DNA of 64,000 nt from Sneathiella aquimaris (GCF_026409565.1 NZ_CP112881.1:3851501-3915500); one strand, 5' to 3'. Positions 44,959-54,160 are shown, counted from the stretch's first letter. A program made the numbers and translations. The notes: generated by a model not told the origin, from the sequence alone.

Positions 44959-45276
44959 ATGGATACAGTTCATATTGCACAAACATTGGCTGAGCTTGGC
45001 CATCAAACCCGCCTTGAAATTTTCCGCACTCTTGTTAAAGCCGGACCTGCGGGCCTGAGCATTGGCGACATTGGAAGCAAACTTGGCGTTCCCGCGTCAA
45101 CCTTGGGTTTTCATATAAAAGGGTTGGTGTCTGTTGGCTTGATCAGTCAGGAAAAACAGGGCCGCGCGGTTATTTGCCGTCCGGAACTGGCCGCTTTAAC
45201 TACTGTCATTCGAAATCTGGAGGCAGAATGCTGTTCAGAAATGGCGGTTCTTGAAACAGAAAAAGAAGAGGCGTAA
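44959..45276 (+). CDS. ArsR family metalloregulator
   Basis: 105 residues from the ATG (a TTG 27 bases upstream is possible but unneeded). Winged-helix ArsR fold: ALSIGDIG-type helix in GPAGLSIGDIGSKLGVPAST and recognition helix TLGFHIKGLVSVGLI. The vicinal cysteine pair in LEAECCSEMAV near the C-terminus resembles the As(III)-binding CC of arsenic-sensing ArsR proteins. It represses itself and the neighbouring permease, judged by identical operator copies. The terminator stem overlaps its stop codon. Confidence 0.88.
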   Translation: MDTVHIAQTLAELGHQTRLEIFRTLVKAGPAGLSIGDIGSKLGVPASTLGFHIKGLVSVGLISQEKQGRAVICRPELAALTTVIRNLEAECCSEMAVLETEKEEA

Positions 45277-45290
45277 CCGTCTCTTTTTTT
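45266..45290 (+). terminator. rho-independent terminator overlapping the ArsR-type stop codon
   Basis: Stem AAGAGGCG/CGTCTCTT (one G-U pair), loop TAAC containing the stop codon, followed by seven T. It separates the regulator from the permease gene, which therefore needs its own promoter, consistent with its own operator copy. Confidence 0.75.
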
Positions 45291-45300
45291 GTTCATTTAT

Positions 45301-45315
45301 AACTATAAAACTAGT
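45301..45315. promoter_or_regulatory. operator copy 2 (AACTATAAAACTAGT) before the permease gene
   Basis: Exact reverse complement of the 15-mer at 44911-44925, placed 14 bases before the permease start and overlapping a TATAAA-like -10 element. It lets the ArsR-type repressor control both flanking promoters. Confidence 0.75.
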
Positions 45316-45329
45316 GATGTGGAATTAAA

Positions 45330-46397
45330 ATGACGTTTTCTTCTTTGCCAACAGAACCGCAATTCAGATTTCCGGTTTTACTGTCAAAATACATCCGCAA
45401 ACTGGATTTCCCGCTCTCGGTCGGGTTTTTGATCCTCGCCGGGCTTGCTTTCATTCAGCAGGATCAAGCCGTCAAAAGTATCAATTTTACGCTTGATGCC
45501 TTGATCGGTATTCTGCCTTTTCTACTTTTATCCGTTGGTCTTGCCGCCGGCCTTAAAGCCACAGGCGCGGATCAGATCGTTGCGCGCGTTTTTGAAGGAC
45601 GTCCCCTGCAGGCGATCGCGATGGCTTCGCTGTTTGGTGCGTTATCTCCCTTCTGTTCCTGCGGCGTAATCCCGATCGTCGCGGGATTACTGGCCGCTGG
45701 GGTTCCCATCGCTCCGGTTCTCGCCTTCTGTATCGCCTCGCCAATTATGGATCCACAGATGTTTGTTTTAACGGCGGCCAGTCTGGGGATGGAATTCACG
45801 ATTGTTAAAACGGTTGCCGCCGTTGGGATGGGATTAATGACCGGTTACACCACCTTATTGATCTCCCGCTCCGGCGCCCTTGAAAATGCCTTGAAACCAA
45901 TGGCTCAACCTTCTTGCGGCTCGTCTGCGTGCGGTGCACCCAGCACCAGCGAAGCCCAGATCAAATGGGCGTTTTGGCAGGAAAAACCAAGAAATCTGCT
46001 TTTCGTGCAGGAAGCCGGAAAATCCGCTTGGTTCCTTGGCCGCTGGCTGGCCTTCGCATTTTTGCTGGAAAGCCTGATGATTGCCTTCCTTCCCGGTGAA
46101 ATGATCGCCACCTGGTTGGGCGACAGCTCGTTTTTTGCCCTGCCCGCCGCTGTCATTCTGGGTGTCCCCGCCTATCTGAACGGCTTCGCTGCTATTCCCC
46201 TTATTCGAGGATTGATCGATTTAGGAATGAGCCCGGCAACAGGCCTGACATTTATGCTTGCGGGCAGCGTGACCAGCATCCCCGCCGCAGTAGCCGTTTG
46301 GTCCCTTGCAAAGCCAAAACTATTTGCCCTTTACCTTTTCTTCGCCGCAAGCGGATCCTTTCTCTCTGGTTTGTTTTACATGCTCTGGCTTTCATAA
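45330..46397 (+). CDS. ArsP/SO_0444-like permease (UPF0718 family)
   Basis: 355 residues with about eight membrane segments. The conserved FCSCGVIPIVAGLLAAGVP motif near residue 108 holds the cysteines used in this family for metal or organoarsenical handling, and IASPIMDPQMFVLT follows. A cytoplasmic loop carries CGSSACGAP, another possible metal site. The family effluxes trivalent organoarsenicals (ArsP) or copper/zinc (SO_0444). The adjacent ArsR-type regulator with a CC motif favours arsenicals. Its own operator stands directly upstream. Confidence 0.85.
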   Translation: MTFSSLPTEPQFRFPVLLSKYIRKLDFPLSVGFLILAGLAFIQQDQAVKSINFTLDALIGILPFLLLSVGLAAGLKATGADQIVARVFEGRPLQAIAMASLFGALSPFCSCGVIPIVAGLLAAGVPIAPVLAFCIASPIMDPQMFVLTAASLGMEFTIVKTVAAVGMGLMTGYTTLLISRSGALENALKPMAQPSCGSSACGAPSTSEAQIKWAFWQEKPRNLLFVQEAGKSAWFLGRWLAFAFLLESLMIAFLPGEMIATWLGDSSFFALPAAVILGVPAYLNGFAAIPLIRGLIDLGMSPATGLTFMLAGSVTSIPAAVAVWSLAKPKLFALYLFFAASGSFLSGLFYMLWLS

Positions 46398-46471
46398 GAA
46401 TTTCATCAACTGCCGCCTCTATTTGACCGCCTGTTCTGATACAACCTCCTGGCAAATACAAAGCCTCTGGA

Positions 46472-46497
46472 CAAAAGTTCTATTTATAGTACTTTTG
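46472..46497. promoter_or_regulatory. 26-base dyad before the AtuA gene, candidate GntR operator
   Basis: CAAAAGTTCTAT-TT-ATAGTACTTTTG has 12-base arms with one mismatch. It lies 37 bases before the AtuA-family start. The GntR/UTRA regulator encoded as third gene of the same unit would be the natural binder. Confidence 0.6.
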
Positions 46498-46534
46498 ATA
46501 AATAAGATAAAAAGGCGGCAAGCCGGGGGTGAAT

Positions 46535-48316
46535 ATGACGGCAAAAAACACAGACATTTTAAGGGTAGCCAATTGCAGTGGCTTTTACGGTGACCGGTTA
46601 TCCGCCGCCAGGGAGATGGTGGAAGGAGGCCCTATTGATGTGCTGACCGGCGACTATCTGGCCGAACTGACCATGTCGATCCTGTATTCCAAAAAACGTA
46701 AAGACCCGGATCAGGGATATGTCGGGACCTTCCTGAAACAGGCTCAGGATATTTTAAAACCCTGCTTGGAAAAAGGGATTAAGATTGTCACCAATGCCGG
46801 CGGCCTGAACCCCAAAGGCATGGCGGAAGCACTGGAAAAAATGGCCGAAGATATGGGACTGTCCTGCACAGTTGCCTATATTGATGGTGATGATCTGGTT
46901 CCGCGACTTAAGGACCTCCAGGAAAAAGGGGTAACGTTCGAAAATATCGATACAGGTGCGGTATTGCGGGAAACCCACTATCAACCCGCCACGGCCAATG
47001 CCTATCTTGGCGGATGGGGCATCAAACATGCGCTTGATGAGGGCGCCGATATCGTGATCGCACCCCGTGTTACGGATGCCGCCGTCGTTTTAGGCCCTGC
47101 CGCCTGGAAATTTAATTGGGAGCGAGACGATTTTGACGCACTCGCAGGTGCCGTCGCCGCGGGCCACTTGATTGAATGCGGCGCCCAGGTTTGCGGAGGC
47201 AACTACGCGTTTTTTCAAGAAGTACCCAACTTTCATAATGTCGGATATCCCATTGCGGAAATCGAACAGGATGGCAGCTTTACAATTACCAAACATGAAG
47301 GAACGGGTGGCCTGGTCTCGGAAGGGACCGTAACCGCCCAGCTCCTCTACGAGATCAATAGTCCCGCCTATAAGAACCCCGATGTCATCGCCCATTTTGA
47401 TACCCTTACCATCCAGCAGGTTGGCGAGGATCGTGTACGGGTCAGTGGATGCCGGGGAACCAACCCGCCCCCCCAACATAAAGTCTGCATGAACATTCTA
47501 GGCGGTTATCGAAACAGTATGGAATTGGTTCTGACGGGGCTGGATATTGAAGAAAAAGCCGAGATCTTTACCGATGTCCTGTTCAAACTGGTGGGTGGAA
47601 AAGACGTGTTTGATGAAGTATCCATTGATCTCATTCGAACAGACAAACCCGATGCACAGCGTACCGAAGAAGCCTTTGCCAGCTTACGGATTTCTGTAAA
47701 ATCTTCTGATCCAAAGCTTGCCGGTCGAATTTTCTCGGCCAAAATCATCGAACTGGCTCTCGCCACTTTCCCCGGATTTACAGGCCGAACAGCCCCGGGT
47801 GCCGGGGGTCCTTATATCATTCATTGGCCTGCCTTGATTGACAGCCAATTTATCACCGAGAAAGTCCACTTGCGCGGTAAAAGTACTGACATTAAACCCA
47901 CCAGTCAGCTTCAACTGCCGCAGATCCATTATCAAAAACCGCCTTCAAAGCGCGTACCCTCACCGGGCGGAGAAACGATGCAGATTGCGCTAGGACGAGT
48001 GTTCGGCACCCGATCTGGCGACAAAGGCGGCGCGGCGAATATTGGTCTATGGGCGAAAACCGATGCCGCCTATGCCTGGGCTCATGAAAACCTGTCGACA
48101 AACAAACTTAAAGAGTTGATGCCCGATATCGCCCCTTACCGAGTGGAACGTTTTGAACTGGAAAATATCAGATCCCTTAACTTCATGATCTATGGAATTC
48201 TGGGCGAAGGGGTCGCCGCCAATGACCGCATTGATGGTCAGGCAAAAGCCATGGGGGAATATTTACGCAGCAGGCCGATCATCCTTCCCAAATCGCTTGT
48301 CACGAAGGCGGGGTAA
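46535..48316 (+). CDS. acyclic terpene utilisation AtuA family protein (DUF1446)
   Basis: 593 residues from the ATG with GGGGGTG ahead of it. Long AtuA form: DUF1446 region (about 5-450, with IRVANCSGFYGDRLSA, TGDYLAELTMSI, IVTNAGGLNPKGMA) plus a C-terminal AtuA-like ferredoxin-fold domain (about 490-590, with ALGRVFGTRSGDKGG). In Pseudomonas AtuA belongs to citronellol/geranyl catabolism, but its catalytic role is unclear. Here it pairs only with an enoyl-CoA hydratase homologue and a GntR regulator, without a carboxylase, so a different acyl-CoA substrate is likely. Confidence 0.88.
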   Translation: MTAKNTDILRVANCSGFYGDRLSAAREMVEGGPIDVLTGDYLAELTMSILYSKKRKDPDQGYVGTFLKQAQDILKPCLEKGIKIVTNAGGLNPKGMAEALEKMAEDMGLSCTVAYIDGDDLVPRLKDLQEKGVTFENIDTGAVLRETHYQPATANAYLGGWGIKHALDEGADIVIAPRVTDAAVVLGPAAWKFNWERDDFDALAGAVAAGHLIECGAQVCGGNYAFFQEVPNFHNVGYPIAEIEQDGSFTITKHEGTGGLVSEGTVTAQLLYEINSPAYKNPDVIAHFDTLTIQQVGEDRVRVSGCRGTNPPPQHKVCMNILGGYRNSMELVLTGLDIEEKAEIFTDVLFKLVGGKDVFDEVSIDLIRTDKPDAQRTEEAFASLRISVKSSDPKLAGRIFSAKIIELALATFPGFTGRTAPGAGGPYIIHWPALIDSQFITEKVHLRGKSTDIKPTSQLQLPQIHYQKPPSKRVPSPGGETMQIALGRVFGTRSGDKGGAANIGLWAKTDAAYAWAHENLSTNKLKELMPDIAPYRVERFELENIRSLNFMIYGILGEGVAANDRIDGQAKAMGEYLRSRPIILPKSLVTKAG

Positions 48317-48322
48317 CACATC

Positions 48323-49138
48323 ATGACACAAGCAACAGAAAGATTGGATCTTGAAGGGCTGACCTTCGCAACGTTGAAATTGGATAAGACAGGTCATGTC
48401 TTTACCATCACCCTGAACCGGCCAAAGGCCAAAAATGCCATTAATCCGGTTATGAGTGCCGAACTTTTATATGCACTGGACTATGCTAAACAGGAACGTG
48501 CGATCCGGGTAGTTGTCCTTGCGGCTGAAGGGGATGTGTTTTGCGCAGGGGGGGATCTGCGGTCCATGAGCGGTACCGCCTCAACCGAGCCCGCCTCCAA
48601 CGTTCCAAAGCGGGGCGAAACGGACGATATTTCCCTCCGTTTGCGGCATTTGAACAAACCCGTCATTGCCAAGATACAAGGACCTGTTTTGGCCGGCGCG
48701 CTTCTTCTGGTCTGCAACAGTACCCATGCTTACGCTGCTGAACACGCGCATTTTTCGGCACCGGAAATAAAACGTGGAATCTGGCCGTTTATGGTCATGG
48801 CGGGGCTGTTTCGCGTGATGAACAAACGGCAGGGGCTCGACTTCATTATGCGGGGTGAAAGAATAACAGCCTTGGCCGCGGCACAACATGGGTTAATCAA
48901 TCAGGTTGTTCCCGCAGATCAATTGGACGACCATGTCGCAAAGGTTGCAAACGACCTTGCCAGTCTGGCCCCCCAGTCCATGCAGCTGGGTCTTGCCGCG
49001 TATCACGAACAGGAAGATATGGATTTTGATCCTGCATTACCGATGTTGAAGAAAAAATTGGAACAATGCCTGGAAAGCGCGGACGCAAAAGAAGGGATCA
49101 CCGCGTTTCTGGAGAAAAGAACACCAAATTGGGATTAA
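48323..49138 (+). CDS. enoyl-CoA hydratase/isomerase family protein, AtuA-linked
   Basis: 271 residues, crotonase fold: FCAGGDLRSMSG and IQGPVLAGALLLVCN oxyanion segments. One of the two catalytic glutamates seems kept (APEIKRGIWP), while the other position is an aliphatic residue in GALLLVCN, judged by eye. The protein might therefore be an isomerase or a lyase rather than a hydratase. It starts seven bases after the AtuA stop and its stop lies five bases before the GntR start, so the three genes form one unit. Confidence 0.88.
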   Translation: MTQATERLDLEGLTFATLKLDKTGHVFTITLNRPKAKNAINPVMSAELLYALDYAKQERAIRVVVLAAEGDVFCAGGDLRSMSGTASTEPASNVPKRGETDDISLRLRHLNKPVIAKIQGPVLAGALLLVCNSTHAYAAEHAHFSAPEIKRGIWPFMVMAGLFRVMNKRQGLDFIMRGERITALAAAQHGLINQVVPADQLDDHVAKVANDLASLAPQSMQLGLAAYHEQEDMDFDPALPMLKKKLEQCLESADAKEGITAFLEKRTPNWD

Positions 49139-49142
49139 AAAC

Positions 49143-49925
49143 ATGAACACCGTAGATGGTCCATATACGTCCCGCGTTTCCCTATATTTGAAGGTCGCCA
49201 ATATTCTGCGCAGCCGGATTATCAAAGGGCTTTGGCGAAACGGCGAACGGCTTCCGACGATTTCAAGTCTCTGCCAGGAATTTCAGGTCGGCCGCATCAC
49301 AGTGCGGCAGGCGCTTCACCTGTTGGCCGATGAAGGCTTAATCATCAGCAGCCGTGGACGGGGAACTTATGTGTCTGAGGAGGCCCTTTCAAAATCTGGT
49401 CGAAGTGGTCCAACGATTGAACTGGATCAATTGGATCAACTGAAGCACGTTATCAAAGTGCTTGAAATTACCGGACCGGCCCCTCTCCCGCGGGCCATGA
49501 TCAGGGACAATGAAGTCTTTCCTGACTATTATTGTGTTCGCAAACTCAGGTTTCATCAAGACATACCCTACTGTTTGATGGACATCTATGTTGAACGCCA
49601 TCAGTTTGAAGCCATCCCCCGCTCAGACATCTCCCTTATTCCGATTGCCAAACTTATTTCCACCCACGGACCGGAAGCGCTTGGCCATGCCCGGCAAACC
49701 CTGACCGTTGGATCGGCAGATTATGAAACCTCTCAATACTTGGAATGTGCGATGGCCGCCCCTGTAGCAGAAATCCACAGGGAGTTCCGGAACCAGTCAG
49801 GATACGTGGTTTCTTGCGGACATTACCTGTATCGGGGCGATCTATTCTTAATGGAAACAGAACATGTCGGCGATCCGGCAAACGATTTACCGGCCGGCTG
49901 GCTCCCCGATGTCCGAATAGACTGA
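49143..49925 (+). CDS. GntR family transcriptional regulator with UTRA effector domain
   Basis: 260 residues. The N-terminal winged helix (about 12-78) contains LRSRIIKGLWRNGERLPTI and GRITVRQALHLLADEG; the chorismate-lyase-like UTRA domain fills about 95-245 (RKLRFHQDIPYCLMDIYVE). HutC-type regulators usually repress the operon they belong to and release it on binding a pathway intermediate. Likely target: the dyad before the AtuA gene. Converges on the glutathione transferase gene with a 12-base gap. Confidence 0.92.
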   Translation: MNTVDGPYTSRVSLYLKVANILRSRIIKGLWRNGERLPTISSLCQEFQVGRITVRQALHLLADEGLIISSRGRGTYVSEEALSKSGRSGPTIELDQLDQLKHVIKVLEITGPAPLPRAMIRDNEVFPDYYCVRKLRFHQDIPYCLMDIYVERHQFEAIPRSDISLIPIAKLISTHGPEALGHARQTLTVGSADYETSQYLECAMAAPVAEIHREFRNQSGYVVSCGHYLYRGDLFLMETEHVGDPANDLPAGWLPDVRID

Positions 49926-49937
49926 CCTGCGCAACCC

Positions 49938-50558
49938 CTAAAGTTCGTCTTCTATTCCTTCAGCGATCATGGCTTCGCGAACCGCCGGCCGTTGTTTGGC
50001 ACGCACCATAAAATCTGCAAGAAATGGCCAGTTTTCGATCACATTATCGGTCGCAGGCAACCATCGCAGAACTGACAGTAAATACGCATCAGCGACTGAA
50101 AAATTTCGACCCATCAAATAGTCCCGGCCATCTGAAAACTCGTTGTTGATATAGTCAATTTTACGGTTCAATACTGCCTGAACCTTCTGCCGGTTTTCGG
50201 GATCAAGCGGTGGGTGCGCGAAAAACGGGCTAAAGGATTTATGGATTTCAGCCGCAACAAAATTCAGATATCCGTTCATATGCGCCCGCGCAACAGTACC
50301 AGGTTGCGGGGATAGTTTTGCCGCTGGAAAATAATCCGCAATAAAACTTAGAATTGCTGGCCCTTCCGTAATAAAAGCGCCGTTATCCAGCTCCAGTGTT
50401 GGCACATATCCCATTTTATTAATGAGAAGATAGTCTTCACCCGTGGCCGTTTTTTTACTCACGGTGTCAACGATATCAACAAAAAACCGGGCGCCCGCTT
50501 CATGCAATGCAATATGCGGCGCAAGCGAGCCGGACCGTGGTCGGATATACAGTTTCAT
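49938..50558 (-). CDS. glutathione S-transferase family protein
   Basis: 206 residues: N-terminal thioredoxin-like domain (MKLYIRPRSGSLAPHIALHE, with the glutathione-binding ITEGPAILSFIADYF at about residues 64-78) and an all-helical C-terminal domain (VADAYLLSVLRWL). The first-strand position has Ser/Gly where beta-class enzymes have a Cys. Conjugation, peroxide or isomerase roles are all possible. Starts 24 bases after the PAS-protein gene on the same strand. Confidence 0.88.
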   Translation of the reverse strand: MKLYIRPRSGSLAPHIALHEAGARFFVDIVDTVSKKTATGEDYLLINKMGYVPTLELDNGAFITEGPAILSFIADYFPAAKLSPQPGTVARAHMNGYLNFVAAEIHKSFSPFFAHPPLDPENRQKVQAVLNRKIDYINNEFSDGRDYLMGRNFSVADAYLLSVLRWLPATDNVIENWPFLADFMVRAKQRPAVREAMIAEGIEDEL

Positions 50559-50582
50559 GATAATTCAGACAAATTAATCTTA

Positions 50583-51083
50583 TTATTCAGCGTTATAGAT
50601 GAACATACTAAGAATCATATCTACTGTTTTTCCATCAGACGCAAGGGGTAAATGTACCCGTTCAAGATTAGCAAAATCTGTTCGAAACGAGAGACTGGGC
50701 TGTCCGATGCGGTGAACTGGACGACTCTCTTCGGCGACGGTTACCCGGTCCAGATAGGGGTATTGTTCTTCAATATCAGGGAAAATTTCATCGAGATATT
50801 TTCCGGTGCCTTCCAGCTCCATATTATCGGTTACCGTGCTTCCCATTACCCGAAATTTAAAGCGATAAGGATCCCGTTCCACATCAACAAGGGTCAGGTG
50901 TGATAAAAGTCTGGGCAGATGGAACGGATCGAACACTCGGCGGGACGGCATTTGGTCTTTTGGATGAATTTCAAGGTAATAGTCCAGTAACTCAACTATC
51001 CTTGGATCCCTTACTTCTTCGCGAACCTTTTTAGTCTTCTCGTAGCTATGATGCAGGACGTCATCCATAAAATACCAACACAT
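50583..51083 (-). CDS. PAS domain-containing protein (PAS_5 type)
   Basis: 166 residues of the PAS_5 family common in alphaproteobacteria (RIVELLDYYLEIHPKD, PSRRVFDPFHLPRLLSHL, LVDVERDPYRFKFRVMGS, VHLPLASDGKTVDMIL). It has no output domain, so it probably works through protein contacts. An internal ATG five codons later is an alternative start. Ligand and role unknown. Confidence 0.82.
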   Translation of the reverse strand: MCWYFMDDVLHHSYEKTKKVREEVRDPRIVELLDYYLEIHPKDQMPSRRVFDPFHLPRLLSHLTLVDVERDPYRFKFRVMGSTVTDNMELEGTGKYLDEIFPDIEEQYPYLDRVTVAEESRPVHRIGQPSLSFRTDFANLERVHLPLASDGKTVDMILSMFIYNAE

Positions 51084-51168
51084 TTCTACTCATAATTAGT
51101 GATTTCTAGAATGAGTCGGTAAATACTTCAAATTTACCTAAAATACTATATATTTTCTAAAAAAAACG

Positions 51169-51759
51169 TCATGAAATAGTGTGAAGACTTCGATCCCACA
51201 GTTCAAGTTGTACCCCATAGGCATCTTTGACCAGCGTCAGAAAAACGTCACCCTCCTTCCAGGAATAGGAAAGAGGCTGTTCGACAACCCGCGGGGCGCC
51301 ATACAGTTTGGTAAATCGATCAACCAGTTCATTTTGCGAGGCTTGTTCCTGTTCTGAAAGGGACATAGTAATTTTCCAGGCCTTGTGCCCCTTGATCGGA
51401 GACGTGAAATTTACCCAGAATTTCTGGGAGGCCTGTTGATCTGAAGCCCCCTTGAAACAATAAAGCTGCGCTATTTTGCTGTCTGCGGCGTCGCCATATC
51501 TCATTTTTGCGGCACAAATACGCAACCCGGTTTTTTTAACATTCGAAAGGTCCCGTCCAAGAGAAAATCCGGTCAGGCCGGAGAGTGCGGTTTGCAGCGA
51601 CTTGTCCGGGACAACCGCCATTGCAGGATCGGTTTTTACAACGATCACCTTCTCTTTTTTCTCACCTGAACATGACGCAAGCAGCGTGACGAGCACGCCT
51701 GCGGAAATCAATTTCAGGAACCCATTTTTTGCGAGTAAAAACCCCTGATTGGAATACAT
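51169..51759 (-). CDS. putative lipoprotein of unknown function
   Basis: 196 residues from the ATG chosen because the signal peptide follows (KNGFLKLISAGVLVTLLASC). LLASC is a lipobox, so the mature protein is probably lipid-anchored at the Cys near residue 30. The remaining region (about 50-196) has no recognised family. It includes two further cysteines (RICAAKMRYGD, LYCFKGASD) that could pair. Followed by no visible partner; a terminator for the chemoreceptor lies upstream of its start. Confidence 0.75.
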   Translation of the reverse strand: MYSNQGFLLAKNGFLKLISAGVLVTLLASCSGEKKEKVIVVKTDPAMAVVPDKSLQTALSGLTGFSLGRDLSNVKKTGLRICAAKMRYGDAADSKIAQLYCFKGASDQQASQKFWVNFTSPIKGHKAWKITMSLSEQEQASQNELVDRFTKLYGAPRVVEQPLSYSWKEGDVFLTLVKDAYGVQLELWDRSLHTIS

Positions 51760-51847
51760 GCTAACCACTTCTACGCTCTCAAAACCAACTCGTTCGGAGA
51801 AGCTAGGGCCCAAAAATGACGAAATAATGACTGAAAAGGGTTTTCAT

Positions 51848-51885
51848 AAAAAAAGGCAGCGTTCCGTAAAGAACGCTGCCTTTTT
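51848..51885 (-). terminator. strong rho-independent terminator after the chemoreceptor gene
   Basis: Perfect ten-base-pair stem GGCAGCGTTC/GAACGCTGCC with a six-base loop, a run of seven T on the minus strand, and five T on the plus strand. It lies 17 bases downstream of the chemoreceptor stop. Confidence 0.9.
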
Positions 51886-51902
51886 AGAGTATCAGTGGAT
51901 GT

Positions 51903-53681
51903 TTAGGCTGCCCGAACTTCTTTCAGGAACGCCTCGATATCATTTTTCAACGAACCGGACAATTCATCCAGACGGGAAGACGCGGATTGCACCTGTTTGG
52001 CGGCTGTGCCGGTTTCTGATGCTTTTTCAGAAACGGTCCCGATTTTATTGGAAACTTCTGTTGTACCGTTAGAAGCTTCCTGAACATTTCGGGAAATCTC
52101 ATTGGTTGCAGCGCTTTGCTCTTCAATTGCTGAAGAAATACCAACCGTGGATTCGCGAATACTGGAAATCACAGTATCGATATTGCCAATTGCAGAAACG
52201 GCAGTATCCGTCGCACTTTGCATATCAGCAATCTGACCTGCAATTTCTTCTGTTGCTTTGGCGGTCTGCGTTGCCAGACTTTTCACTTCACTGGCCACAA
52301 CCGCAAAGCCTTTACCCGCATCGCCTGCGCGCGCCGCTTCAATTGTCGCGTTCAGAGCCAGCAGATTTGTCTGACCCGCAATATCACTAATCATACTGAC
52401 AACTTCGCTGATCTTCCGAGCCGTATCGGCCAACGCAGAAACAGATCGGGTACTATTGTCAGCTTCAACAACCGCTTTTTCAGAAACTTTGCTCGCCTGT
52501 TGTACCTGACGGCTGATCTCGTTAATCGAGGATGTCAGTTCTTCCGCAGCAGAAGCCACTGTCTGAACGTTTCGGGAGGCATCGCTTGAGGCAACCGCCA
52601 CACCTTCAGACAGGCTCAAGGATTGACCCGCTGTGTCATTCATCAGGTTTGCTGTATCATGCAGGTTCCGAGTGGCCTCAGAGACAGTTTGCAGGACATC
52701 AGAAACACGCACTTCAAACCGACTGATAAGATCAGCGATTTTTTGCGCCCGCTGTTCCTTCTCGGCAGCTTCTGCCTGTTCCCGTTCACGTTCCTGTTGA
52801 GCGCGTTTCTCTTCAGCGTCCCGTGCAGCCTGTTCCTGCTGCGCCTGCTCTTCAGCATGACGATCCGCTTCCAGTTTCATCCGTTCCTGTTCAATGGCGT
52901 TGTTCTTGAACACAAGAACGGCTTTTGCCATGGCACCAATTTCATCGTTTTGATCCTGATTTGGAATCTCGACGGTTTTATCCCCTTCAGACAGTTTCGC
53001 CATCACCTCGGTCAATGATCCGATCGGGCCTTTAATCATCCGAATAATCAGCCAGGTAACAACACTGGCGATCAGGAAAGCAATAATGCCGATAATCAGG
53101 AACTGAGTGACTGTGGCTGACGCGTCTGCTTCGGCCTCATTAAAGGCAGCCTTGCCTTCATTCTGCCAAAGGGTCGCAATTTCCTCGATGGTTTGATACA
53201 TAATCGTAAAACTGTCATCCGCCGCAACCATCATAATAACGGCGGTTGCCCCATCGATTTCAGTCATATCAATAACATCACGAACTGCAACGTTATAAGC
53301 AACGAGCTGGTCGTTAACTCGATTTAGAATTTCCAGTTCGGTTTCATCGAAATTTCCGTTCGCAATGAAATCCGCGATCTGCTTTTCAGATCCGGCTGTA
53401 TATTTCAAAAGACCTTCCCGCTGTGCAGCGAGTTTTTCTTCTTCAACACCTGCGTTCATCTGGGAAATTAAGCGAAACAAACTTCCGTTAAAAGCCTGCA
53501 GATCTCTTTGAAATCGGTATGCGGCACCCGTCATGGACGATTGATTGTCCAACGACACCATTTTTTCATGCCCACGCTGCAATCCTGTAATGGCAACGGC
53601 TCCTAAAACAACCAGTGCCAATGCAAAAATAGCCGGTGAGATGAATAACTTTATTGAAATACTGAGATTCCGCAAGCTCAT
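51903..53681 (-). CDS. methyl-accepting chemotaxis protein
   Basis: 592 residues: TM1 (about 12-32), a helical periplasmic sensor of about 155 residues, TM2 ([20 protein letters not shown]), HAMP, then a charged coiled-coil rich in Glu, Gln and Arg (about 268-320), and the signalling hairpin with tip [20 protein letters not shown]. No C-terminal pentapeptide for CheR is seen (ends KEVRAA). The sensor domain is of the four-helix-bundle type rather than Cache. It follows the secreted Cache protein gene by 26 bases, so the two may form a sensing pair. Confidence 0.93.
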   Translation of the reverse strand: MSLRNLSISIKLFISPAIFALALVVLGAVAITGLQRGHEKMVSLDNQSSMTGAAYRFQRDLQAFNGSLFRLISQMNAGVEEEKLAAQREGLLKYTAGSEKQIADFIANGNFDETELEILNRVNDQLVAYNVAVRDVIDMTEIDGATAVIMMVAADDSFTIMYQTIEEIATLWQNEGKAAFNEAEADASATVTQFLIIGIIAFLIASVVTWLIIRMIKGPIGSLTEVMAKLSEGDKTVEIPNQDQNDEIGAMAKAVLVFKNNAIEQERMKLEADRHAEEQAQQEQAARDAEEKRAQQEREREQAEAAEKEQRAQKIADLISRFEVRVSDVLQTVSEATRNLHDTANLMNDTAGQSLSLSEGVAVASSDASRNVQTVASAAEELTSSINEISRQVQQASKVSEKAVVEADNSTRSVSALADTARKISEVVSMISDIAGQTNLLALNATIEAARAGDAGKGFAVVASEVKSLATQTAKATEEIAGQIADMQSATDTAVSAIGNIDTVISSIRESTVGISSAIEEQSAATNEISRNVQEASNGTTEVSNKIGTVSEKASETGTAAKQVQSASSRLDELSGSLKNDIEAFLKEVRAA

Positions 53682-53707
53682 AACATTTACTCCAACGAAT
53701 ATTCAGA

Positions 53708-54160
53708 TTATTCGTAATAGCCGCTGATGAACAACACGTCACCAGAGCGGACAATATAGCTTCTTTTAGAGGCAATCTTCTTAGTCACAGGATGTGGCCA
53801 TTTGTAAGAAACCCAACCAGTTTCCTGCTTATTGGCAATCTCAACCATTTCCTGAATGAACGCCTTGCCGTCGGTATCTTTTACTTTCATAAGAGATTTA
53901 CCGTTCAGTTTTGGATTAACCGGGTGAGACATGATCTTGTTGGTTTTCATGGACTGTGTAACGACGTAGAATTCGCCTTTGTAGTATTCTCCGTCTTTTA
54001 CAGCAAAGTCCTTCTGGGCTTGTTCAGCGCCGGCTGTTTCAAAATGCTTCACGGCTTTTGTCAGCAAAGCAACAACAGTCTCTTCTTTATTTTCGGCATG
54101 AGCAACGCCTGAGACCAGTAAAACCATCAGTGAGGTACATACGAGTAGTTTCTTCAACAT
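53708..54160 (-). CDS. secreted single Cache domain protein linked to a chemoreceptor
   Basis: 150 residues from the ATG at the signal peptide (MLKKLLVCTSLMVLLVSG; cleavage after VAHA). The longer frame would hide the signal. The mature part is one Cache_2-like domain: AVKHFETAGAEQAQKDFAV, GEYYKGEFYVVTQSM, KQETGWVSYKWPHP and SYIVRSGDVLFISGYYE. With no membrane anchor or signalling domain, it probably acts in the periplasm as a ligand-binding partner. Its place directly upstream of a chemoreceptor whose own sensor is helical suggests that it hands a signal to it. Confidence 0.85.
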   Translation of the reverse strand: MLKKLLVCTSLMVLLVSGVAHAENKEETVVALLTKAVKHFETAGAEQAQKDFAVKDGEYYKGEFYVVTQSMKTNKIMSHPVNPKLNGKSLMKVKDTDGKAFIQEMVEIANKQETGWVSYKWPHPVTKKIASKRSYIVRSGDVLFISGYYE

